Shown here: positions 1 to 5,163 of the stretch, in pieces
How positions within the stretch are numbered: position 1 is the stretch's first letter
How the letters are laid out: each line of letters starts with the position of its first letter
DNA from: Candidatus Heimdallarchaeota archaeon
Lineage (GTDB): Archaea; Asgardarchaeota; Heimdallarchaeia; Hodarchaeales; LC-3
Reading direction: 5' to 3'
Length of the DNA stretch: 5,163 nt
Assembly: GCA_027364495.1 (NCBI GenBank)
Contig: DAHXPE010000361.1
Span: 1 to 5,163 of the forward strand
Notes under the pieces: generated by a model
What the model saw: only the letters and a program-made list of their open reading frames with translations
Told to the model about the DNA's origin: nothing
Database searches by the model: none
Translations under genes and position numbers: made by a program

Positions 1-68
1 GTAGTAGAGCCTATCAGGATATTCTGTTCAGAATGCATTGCTTTAACAGTAACGCTGTCAATAAACAT
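1..68 (-). CDS. Possible 5' fragment of a gene running off the left edge
   Basis: An open frame starts at an ATG (68-66, minus strand) and stays open to the window edge, giving 22 codons that begin MFIDSVTVKAMHSEQ. The base composition changes from very AT-rich (69-115) to mixed at about this ATG, as expected at a gene start. No Shine-Dalgarno is visible upstream. The IDSxxVKA stretch loosely recalls the segment around the first catalytic Asp of some DDE transposases, which would make this an N-terminally truncated copy, but 22 codons cannot establish that. Two plus-strand frames are also open from the edge (stops at 72-74 and 82-84), so this could instead be the tail of a plus-strand gene. 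Function unknown. Confidence 0.22.
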   Translation of the reverse strand, partial: MFIDSVTVKAMHSEQNILIGST

Positions 69-70
69 AA

Positions 71-80
71 TTAAAAATTA
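71..80 (+). promoter_or_regulatory. Candidate TATA box of the GTPase gene
   Basis: TTAAAAATTA sits in the AT-rich stretch between the left-edge fragment and the GTPase gene. An archaeal TATA box about 25 bases before the transcription start would place that start near 100-106, giving a leader of roughly 20 bases before the ATG at 125. No clear BRE is seen. The A/T richness makes chance matches likely, and the element is nearly symmetric, so it could also serve a divergent minus-strand gene. Confidence 0.3.
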
Positions 81-124
81 TTAATCAATGCTTAAGAAAG
101 AATTACAAAAATAAAGTGAATGGA

Positions 125-706
125 ATGGCGCAAAAACCCAAAACATACGTGCTAAAGATTGTACTTTGTGGTAATGGTGCAGTAGGAAAAACCAGTCTAA
201 GACAACGATACCTTGGTGAGGGTTTTGAGACAAGCTACCACGAAACCATTGGCGCAGATTTTGCATTAAAATATTCAAAAATAGCCATCAATGAAGGTGA
301 AGAACCAAAACTCATCAAATTCCAGATTTGGGATATTGCAGGTCAGAAACGATACTCTCAAGTAAGATCAATTCTTTTTGATCGTTCTGATGGAGGTATG
401 TTATTATTTGATGTCTCTAACCGAGAATCATTACAGGATGTTCATGATTGGTTATCCACTTATAGCCGTTATGCTGGTGTTGGTAGCGTTATTTTGGTTG
501 GTAATAAAGAAGACCTTCGAGAAGACCCTCAAAATTCTGATCTAATTCCAAGGGAGGAAGCCGAAGAATTTGCAAAAAAATTAAGTCAAGAATTTAACAG
601 ACCCATTCCTTATTTGGAAACTTCTGCAAAAACAGGTAATAATGTTGAGCAAGCATTTGAGTTACTTGCTAGAACCTGGTTTAAAATGACTGAAGCAAGC
701 TCCTAA
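125..706 (+). CDS. Ras/Rab-like small GTPase
   Basis: This is a small GTP-binding protein of the Ras superfamily, a GTP/GDP switch probably acting in the cytoplasm or at a membrane surface. Numbered from the upstream GTG at 116 (196 residues), all five G boxes are present: G1 GNGAVGKT (19-26), G2 Thr44 in ETIGADF, G3 WDIAGQ (72-77) with the Ras Gln61 equivalent at Q77, G4 NKED (130-133) and G5 ETSAK (168-172). TIGADF and KFQIWDIAGQ are Rab-like, although the usual GQE is GQK here. The domain fills the whole protein. There is no C-terminal cysteine, so no prenylation signal, and no transmembrane segment. I prefer the ATG at 125 (193 residues) because it is preceded at 5 bases by the weak Shine-Dalgarno-like AGTGA; the GTG at 116 would add three residues. 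The gene is less AT-rich than the minus-strand cluster. It stands alone on its strand, so no partner or regulator can be read from context. Such GTPases are expanded in Asgard archaea; the exact subfamily is not determined. Confidence 0.93.
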   Translation: MAQKPKTYVLKIVLCGNGAVGKTSLRQRYLGEGFETSYHETIGADFALKYSKIAINEGEEPKLIKFQIWDIAGQKRYSQVRSILFDRSDGGMLLFDVSNRESLQDVHDWLSTYSRYAGVGSVILVGNKEDLREDPQNSDLIPREEAEEFAKKLSQEFNRPIPYLETSAKTGNNVEQAFELLARTWFKMTEASS

Positions 707-708
707 AT

Positions 709-1680
709 TCAATTAATATTAATTTTTTTTACTAAAAATTCAGCAAAAGCAAGTTGCTTTTCTTTTGAATCGAAGATAATATTTTCAAAAAATATTTCTT
801 TGTTATTCTTTTGTCCTAGTTCCAATAAACTATTTTCAAATTCAGTTTTATCACTTGTATCAAAATAATACTGGTCAGCCAAATCTTGGTAATAATTGAA
901 TACTCCAATTGGTGACACTTCTACCCCCTTTGCTTGCATATATATTTTTGCTGGTCCAGAATATGCTTCTCTTCCAATTATTGGAGAAATCACTATTTTC
1001 AATGCTTTACTTTCTTTAATTGCCATTTTTATTTTTTTTATCGATAAAATTGGTCCTATTGAAGTAATAGGATTTGATGGACCAATTATTATTATTTTTG
1101 CTTGAAGAATCCTGTTCAGAAGCTGTTCAGAAACTTTAGCTTTATCTGAATTGACAAAATCAATTCTTCTAATATGCGGGTTTGAATGCAATCTGATAAA
1201 AAATTCTTCAAAATGATAGGTTTTACCATCCTCAGTTGTAAAATATGTCGTTACCTCTGAATCAGACATGGGAAAAATTTGAGGTTTGATTTGTAATTGG
1301 TTTTTTATTATTTCAACGCTTTCTGTAAAAGACTTACCTTGCTTAATGAGAAACTGTCTGTAAAGACAGAATGCTAAGTCCTTATCACCAAGGTTAAACC
1401 ATTCAGAGACTTTATTGGGATTATTATCAATTTTTTGAAGTTGTTTTTGAGTAATGAATGATTCATCTTTCAATCCCCACATTTTGCTTTCATCCAACTG
1501 GTTACTCAAAGCATAAAGAACTGAATCAGTATCTGGAGAAACTTTAATACCATAATAATTGAAATCATCACCAGTGTTTGTTATTATTACCAATCTTTCT
1601 GGTATTAATTGATTAAATCCTTTTATTAGCTTTACTGTACCAGTACCACCTGTTAAAATTATAATCTTATTAGTATTCAA
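709..1680 (-). CDS. cofD: 2-phospho-L-lactate transferase CofD (coenzyme F420 biosynthesis)
   Basis: CofD transfers the phospholactyl (or related) group from its guanosine-diphospho-activated form to the deazaflavin FO, giving F420-0, in the cytoplasm. Family blocks appear in order over 323 residues, close to the usual length of just over 300: the N-terminal Rossmann-type loop ILTGGTGTVKLIKGF (8-22), NTGDDF (35-40), VSPDTDSVLYAL (47-58) with the Asp pair of the active site, WGLKDESF (68-75), LGDKDLA (97-103), PMSD (137-140), IGPSNPITSIGPIL (199-212), SPIIG with SGPA (232-244) and GVEVSPIGV (252-260). The start is a TTG at 1680-1678: no in-frame ATG occurs before residue 67, and this start puts the glycine-rich loop at the normal distance. 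A weak GGTCA lies 4 bases upstream. It is the third gene of the minus-strand cluster, 30 bases after the preceding gene and in the same frame with no other stop between. Its stop (TGA) is 2 bases from the stop of the convergent GTPase. Other F420 genes are not in the window. No key motif looks damaged. Confidence 0.95.
   Translation of the reverse strand: MNTNKIIILTGGTGTVKLIKGFNQLIPERLVIITNTGDDFNYYGIKVSPDTDSVLYALSNQLDESKMWGLKDESFITQKQLQKIDNNPNKVSEWFNLGDKDLAFCLYRQFLIKQGKSFTESVEIIKNQLQIKPQIFPMSDSEVTTYFTTEDGKTYHFEEFFIRLHSNPHIRRIDFVNSDKAKVSEQLLNRILQAKIIIIGPSNPITSIGPILSIKKIKMAIKESKALKIVISPIIGREAYSGPAKIYMQAKGVEVSPIGVFNYYQDLADQYYFDTSDKTEFENSLLELGQKNNKEIFFENIIFDSKEKQLAFAEFLVKKININ
723..766 (+). terminator. 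Candidate terminator of the GTPase transcript
   Basis: A run of eight T (723-730) lies 17 bases after the GTPase stop; archaeal RNA polymerase commonly terminates at such oligo-T tracts. Further on is a near-perfect palindrome, AAAAGCAA-G-TTGCTTTT (745-761), able to form a 6-bp stem with a 5-base loop and followed by a T-rich tail (TTTTCTTTT, 758-766). Both elements lie inside the 3' end of the convergent cofD gene, so they also encode amino acids there. The stem is A/T-rich and weak; the T8 tract is the more credible signal. Confidence 0.35.
1112..1133. repeat. Tandem 11-bp direct repeat within cofD
   Basis: CTGTTCAGAAG (1112-1122) is followed directly by CTGTTCAGAAA (1123-1133), ten of eleven bases identical. 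On the minus strand the copies encode parts of SEQLLNRIL in a variable region of CofD (residues 184-192), read in two different frames because 11 is not a multiple of three. The same 10-mer CTGTTCAGAA occurs at 24-33. Probably a chance or slippage-derived repeat. Confidence 0.5.
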
Positions 1681-1710
1681 GTATTGACCACTTTTTAATA
1701 AAATTTTTTT

Positions 1711-3345
1711 TTATGGAAGGTAATTAAAAATTGTATTAGGATCTAAACTGACAAATGAAGCATTAGAAGAGGATGTAATAAATTGTATCCCTTGATTGAC
1801 TGTCCACAATCCCTGAAGTAAAAATTGATCATTACCCGAAATTGCAATAATAATCGCTTTAGTTCCGTTATTTTGAATCATATTCTGCAAAAAACTCACA
1901 AAATCTGGATTAGAAGTTCTAACATCCATAGATGAACTATAACTAACTAATTTTTGCGTGACATCAAACTGACTAGTTAATTTAGTTTCTTCCGTCACAT
2001 ATAAACCTTTAATATGATTTTTTAGGGAAGATCTATAAATACTTGAATTCCAATCATTACGTAATAGTTCAATTGGATTAGTTTGGACAAAGGCTGTTTG
2101 GTTAACAAAATATTGAGGGAAGTATATCGGTTGAATTATAGAGCCAATTTCAATTTTTGGAATAAAATGGATACATGGATGAGTTGAAAAAATCCAATAC
2201 ATTATCTCAGGGATTAGAATGAAAACTGAATCATCTAAAACGAGAGTTGTATTGTTAAAAAAAGAAGAATCAATGAGTAAAATACCCAAGACATCATGAA
2301 AAAGAAAATTTATGGTATTATTTTGGTCATTTAAAAATAAACTATATCCTATTTTTCCTTCTGAGATGCTTTGCTTTGCAAGTTTAATATTTTCAATACT
2401 ATTAGAAAAAATAGATTCATAGGTTGTTGTCAACGGAAAAGCAAAGGAAAAAGGAGTTATATAAAATGAAAGATTATTTATATCATTGATATTTTTATAA
2501 ATAGGGACTGAAATTCTTGCTAATGAATCAGGCCATTCATTTAATACCGCTTTGTTATAATAACTATTTGTCAATACTTTTATAGAATTTTCGATGGATG
2601 GAAAACTTCCATTTAATAGTTCAGTAGGAAATGAAAAGTATTTTTGACTGATAACAAAATCAAAATAGTATGTGCTTTCTGTTTGGTAATCCCAAAGGTT
2701 GATTCCATGTAAATTTTTACCAAATGAATCAATCTGAGTTTGATAATAATCTGCAATTTTCGATAAACTAGATTCATCTGTTTTATTAATAAAATTATAG
2801 ATTCGTAAAGAGGAGATGCTATTTGGTATTAATGCATGATTATGAAAGGGTATTGCTATAGTATTTGGATAATTAGCTAGGAAATTAATCACAGCAGGGT
2901 AAAATATTTCACTGGTGCTATTGAAAAATACGTATCCTTTTATCAAAAACGAAAAATAATTTATTAAATTTGCTATGTTAATAGATTCATTTGAATAATG
3001 AGTAAACTGAAGAATTAAAAGTCCAGAAATTTTAGCATATATTTTTTGAAGTATTTGCATGTCTTGATTATTATTAATTATAAAAAGCATAGTGCCATTT
3101 GGGTATTGACTATTTACAACAGCCTGTATGCTCCTTACTGTCAAGCTATAATCCGATGGATAATTTTCTGCATTAAAAACTAAGATATGATGTATTTGTT
3201 GATGTGGATTCGTCAATGTGGGTTCAAGGTCTTTTAAATCTATAATAGACTCAGAATGATTTGAAAAAATCAAAATACCGCTAAATACTGAAAGAAATAT
3301 GGTGATAATGACAATTATTGAGTAAAAAGATTTTTTTGATACCAT
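1711..3345 (-). CDS. Membrane-anchored extracytoplasmic protein, divergent GxGYxYP-like
   Basis: A 544-residue protein with a short basic N-terminus (MVSKK), one hydrophobic segment (about 8-27) and a long polar remainder, so it is probably anchored in the membrane and faces outside, or is secreted. It carries 14 N-x-S/T sequons (for example N83, N142, N245, N364, N433), some of which are expected from its Asn/Ser-rich composition. From memory of the family, several blocks resemble GxGYxYP putative glycoside hydrolases: YSLTVRSIQAVVNSQYP (66-82, like the 'LQGLVNR' block), IKGYVFFNSTSE (135-146), a Tyr/Asp-rich stretch ending FDFVISQKYFSFP (228-240), LNEWPD (268-273) and NNLSFY (290-295). The family signatures are decayed: the SDGDN-like position reads NDQNN (339-343), and the GxGYxYP position reads roughly IQPIYFP (404-410). 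If the assignment is right, it may be catalytically altered or inactive. The start is firm: AGGAGG lies 7 bases before the ATG. It is 3 bases downstream of the membrane GT-like gene, probably co-translated. The product could instead be a lineage-specific surface protein. Confidence 0.85.
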   Translation of the reverse strand: MVSKKSFYSIIVIITIFLSVFSGILIFSNHSESIIDLKDLEPTLTNPHQQIHHILVFNAENYPSDYSLTVRSIQAVVNSQYPNGTMLFIINNNQDMQILQKIYAKISGLLILQFTHYSNESINIANLINYFSFLIKGYVFFNSTSEIFYPAVINFLANYPNTIAIPFHNHALIPNSISSLRIYNFINKTDESSLSKIADYYQTQIDSFGKNLHGINLWDYQTESTYYFDFVISQKYFSFPTELLNGSFPSIENSIKVLTNSYYNKAVLNEWPDSLARISVPIYKNINDINNLSFYITPFSFAFPLTTTYESIFSNSIENIKLAKQSISEGKIGYSLFLNDQNNTINFLFHDVLGILLIDSSFFNNTTLVLDDSVFILIPEIMYWIFSTHPCIHFIPKIEIGSIIQPIYFPQYFVNQTAFVQTNPIELLRNDWNSSIYRSSLKNHIKGLYVTEETKLTSQFDVTQKLVSYSSSMDVRTSNPDFVSFLQNMIQNNGTKAIIIAISGNDQFLLQGLWTVNQGIQFITSSSNASFVSLDPNTIFNYLP

Positions 3346-3348
3346 GAT

Positions 3349-5130
3349 TTATCCTCCTTTGATAAATTTCTTTAGATTAAAGGAAGAATATTCATTTATT
3401 GTCAATAAACTGGATAAAATTATGAATAATTCAATTAATGAGGTATCAGATAATCCATTTAATTGTACATTCGGATAATATCCTCTTGAAAGGAATTCAA
3501 TACCGAAAACAAAAAATCCTATTAGAAATAGTATAAAAAGCCATAAAGTGGAAAAAAGAAGCGTCTTTTGTTGTTGAGAATTAAGTAACGAGGTTGTTTC
3601 AGATATATGAATTTCATCCTGAACAGAAACAAACTGCAATTCTGAAAATGTTTTCTTAATCAAATAATTAATAAAAATGATGTATTGATTATAATTAAGA
3701 ATGATAATAGCAGCAATAATAAATATTGAGATTAATATACAGAGTAACAAATTTGTTTTAAATAAAATTGGGTTGAATTTCATTTTTAAAATATTTGGAA
3801 TGGAATCAGAATAGATAGGATTTATCTCATTATTGGAAGGAAAAATTCCGATTCCTAAAACAGTTAAAATTGTATTTAAAAAGGAAATAAATATAAAAAA
3901 CGAATTTAGGTAAATAAGAATCTTATTTTTAAATAAGAACCATCCTTGTAAACCAATTGCTAAGATTGGAATTAAAGGAATAATGTACCGTGGGCCGACA
4001 ATTGTGCCTCCAGTTGGGTCAAAATTTTTCGCATAAAATATTATAAAGGCAATACATGGCATAACAACAAGAATAACTTCACGAGCATGCACTTTAAAGT
4101 ACGAACGATTTAGAAATCCCAAACAGGCTAAAAGCAGGATTGGATTAAATATAAAAAGGCCTTTATTTATATCAAAAAATAAAACAATTAATCCACTGAC
4201 AATATTGAAGTAAAAATTGATTTGACTGAACCAATGAGAAAAAGAATAACCTGTTTGAAGAGGATTACCAGAAAGATAAAAATTATAGACAAAAAAAGGA
4301 AGTATTCCTAAAATAAAGGTTCCAACATAGAGAAAAAGATCTTTATATCTAATCTTTTTAGAAATAATGAGTTCTTTAGAAAGTAAATACCAAATGAACC
4401 AAGGAATCATTACTAAAGATCCATACTCCACAACAACCGCAAAACCACTAAAAATACCTGCCAGAACTAAATCACTTTTCTTGCCATCAGTATCAAATTT
4501 AATCAAATAGAAAATAATCGAGATATATAAAAAGCCAGTTAGAAGAGTGGGTAATAATGTAGGGGTGTAAAGGAAAAAGAGTGTTCCAAAAGAAGCAATT
4601 ATTGTAATAATAATATTTTGGATTTTGTTAGGTGAAAGTAAATTCAAAAGGTCAAAAAGCTTGACGGTAGTATAGCCAGCTAAGAAAACAAGCATGATTT
4701 TCAAAAAATAAATAATAAAAGAATCAAATTGAGAATAATAAGCATTAGAAGAAATAACAGGTCCACCTAGGATTCCATAAAGGATTTTTCCAAGGATGTA
4801 AAAAGGAACAAGTATGAAACTTAAACCAGGAGCTAAATCAGAAATGTAGCCTTGGTTAATACCAAAATCAGGGAAAAACCAATAACCAGTGGAATTATTA
4901 GCCCAATTAGCAGGCCAAGAAAAAGAATTATTTATAACAATAGTTTTAGTGAGAAGATACCTGCTTCCTTCATTTGGGGAGGCAATACCCAATGGAATGA
5001 ATAAAAAATTTATCAGCACAGAAAAAATGAATAATTGTTGCCTAATTGAAAGGCTTAACTGCCTTTTATCAAAACCTTTAAACCTGAGCTTAATATGATT
5101 TGATAAATTTCTAGGCATTTTTATGTCCAT
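3349..5130 (-). CDS. Polytopic GT-C-like membrane glycosyltransferase (family 39-like)
   Basis: A very hydrophobic 593-residue protein with about 13-16 predicted membrane segments, the first at 31-50 after a basic cytoplasmic N-terminus. Its layout matches the GT-C fold of Pmt/ArnT-like enzymes, which transfer sugars from polyprenyl-phosphate donors on the outer face of the membrane. Conserved-looking blocks are PNEGSRYLL (52-60) at the start of the first outer loop, with Glu54 as candidate catalytic or metal-binding acid; SDLAPGLSF (97-105); VVEYGS (233-238); DINKGLFIFNP (320-330); and GGTIVGPRYIIP (374-385). I recall this pattern from uncharacterised prokaryotic membrane proteins annotated as glycosyltransferase-like; donor and acceptor are unknown. 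A hydrophilic loop (about 493-522) precedes two extra C-terminal segments (524-543, 564-577) and a basic tail. The ATG at 5130 is the best start, with an alternative at 5118, but no ribosome binding site is evident and the frame stays open to the right edge, so the true start could lie outside. It heads the visible minus-strand cluster and is coupled to the anchored protein downstream. Confidence 0.82.
   Translation of the reverse strand: MDIKMPRNLSNHIKLRFKGFDKRQLSLSIRQQLFIFSVLINFLFIPLGIASPNEGSRYLLTKTIVINNSFSWPANWANNSTGYWFFPDFGINQGYISDLAPGLSFILVPFYILGKILYGILGGPVISSNAYYSQFDSFIIYFLKIMLVFLAGYTTVKLFDLLNLLSPNKIQNIIITIIASFGTLFFLYTPTLLPTLLTGFLYISIIFYLIKFDTDGKKSDLVLAGIFSGFAVVVEYGSLVMIPWFIWYLLSKELIISKKIRYKDLFLYVGTFILGILPFFVYNFYLSGNPLQTGYSFSHWFSQINFYFNIVSGLIVLFFDINKGLFIFNPILLLACLGFLNRSYFKVHAREVILVVMPCIAFIIFYAKNFDPTGGTIVGPRYIIPLIPILAIGLQGWFLFKNKILIYLNSFFIFISFLNTILTVLGIGIFPSNNEINPIYSDSIPNILKMKFNPILFKTNLLLCILISIFIIAAIIILNYNQYIIFINYLIKKTFSELQFVSVQDEIHISETTSLLNSQQQKTLLFSTLWLFILFLIGFFVFGIEFLSRGYYPNVQLNGLSDTSLIELFIILSSLLTINEYSSFNLKKFIKGG
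3353..3358 (-). promoter_or_regulatory. Strong Shine-Dalgarno inside the preceding gene
   Basis: AGGAGG on the minus strand lies 7 bases before the ATG at 3345 and matches the archaeal anti-Shine-Dalgarno perfectly. It is made by the last sense codons of the upstream gene (AAA GGA GGA TAA, encoding Lys-Gly-Gly-stop). This placement indicates translational coupling of the two genes and fixes the start of the 544-residue protein. It is the only strong ribosome binding site in the window. Confidence 0.85.
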
Positions 5131-5162
5131 TTCTGGTCGATATTGAAGAAAACAGCATAGTT
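5121..5162 (-). CDS. Possible 3' end of an upstream gene entering from the right edge
   Basis: Another minus-strand frame is open from the edge and ends at TAA (5123-5121) after 13 codons reading NYAVFFNIDQKWT. It would overlap the ATG of the membrane GT-like gene by 10 bases (ATGGACATAA), a typical arrangement for translationally coupled genes and a possible reason why that ATG has no ribosome binding site. With only 13 codons the assignment is weak. Another minus frame is also open until a stop at 5115-5113, and the membrane protein's own frame is open too. Confidence 0.25.
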   Translation of the reverse strand, partial: NYAVFFNIDQKWT

Positions 5163-5163
5163 T

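Noticed and set aside
81..278. 65-codon minus-strand open frame opposite the start of the GTPase gene
   Set aside because: It lies antisense to the G1 and switch I coding region of a clear GTPase; its low-complexity aromatic/His-rich product looks like a shadow.
896..1105. 69-codon plus-strand open frame
   Set aside because: It is fully antisense to conserved CofD motifs (GPSNPITSIGP to GVEVSPIGV); its hydrophobic composition follows from the complementary codons.
1704..1712. T9 run on the plus strand, considered as a terminator
   Set aside because: The transcribed strand here is minus, where it reads as an A-run. No plus-strand gene ends nearby, so it would not terminate anything visible.
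3331..3337. Seven-A run on the minus strand near the start of the 544-residue gene, considered as a slippage or phase-variation site
   Set aside because: It encodes an ordinary Lys-Lys in the basic N-terminus before the membrane segment, and such runs are common in AT-rich genomes; nothing indicates length variation.
1711..3345. High number of N-glycosylation sequons as evidence of selection for glycosylation
   Set aside because: Fourteen sequons are present, but the protein is rich in Asn, Ser and Thr, so a good part is expected from composition. It supports export only weakly.
4889..5098. 69-codon plus-strand open frame
   Set aside because: Antisense to the N-terminal region of the membrane GT-like gene, including its PNEGSR block; no promoter or ribosome binding site of its own.
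1..5163. CRISPR array, tRNA, rRNA, complete insertion sequence or toxin-antitoxin pair
   Set aside because: No regularly spaced repeats, no cloverleaf or rRNA-like segment, no complete transposase and no small paired genes were seen on either strand.

Overview
The window is AT-rich (sampled lines about 30-43% G+C) and reads as archaeal, most likely an Asgard archaeon (Loki-, Thor-, Heimdall- or Helarchaeia-like). Two clues combine: a eukaryote-like Ras/Rab-type small GTPase with all five G-box motifs, and a CofD-family enzyme of coenzyme F420 biosynthesis. Non-ATG starts (GTG/TTG), a textbook AGGAGG ribosome binding site, oligo-T tracts and short gene spacing fit archaeal gene organisation. 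The lineage call is inference; no rRNA or marker gene is present.

Layout. The first ~120 bases hold a possible gene fragment running off the left edge on the minus strand and a short AT-rich promoter-like stretch. A plus-strand small GTPase follows (about 125-706). It converges, with only 2 bases between stop codons, on a minus-strand cluster filling the rest of the window. In transcription order (right to left) the cluster is: a polytopic GT-C-like membrane protein (5130-3349), a membrane-anchored extracytoplasmic protein of 544 residues (3345-1711), and CofD (1680-709). The first two genes are separated by 3 bases, and the strong Shine-Dalgarno of the second lies in the last codons of the first, so they are very probably translated together. 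CofD follows 30 bases later in the same reading frame as the gene before it.

How the genes may work together. The membrane protein and the anchored protein look like a surface pair: a lipid-linked-sugar glycosyltransferase-like protein of the cell membrane and an exported protein whose conserved blocks resemble, with decayed signature motifs, the GxGYxYP putative glycoside hydrolase family. CofD makes F420-0 in the cytoplasm and has no obvious link to that pair. The GTPase belongs to a separate transcription unit. There is no CRISPR array, tRNA, rRNA or complete mobile element. The most unusual item is the co-located membrane GT/anchored GxGYxYP-like pair; neither gene can be given a firm function from sequence alone.
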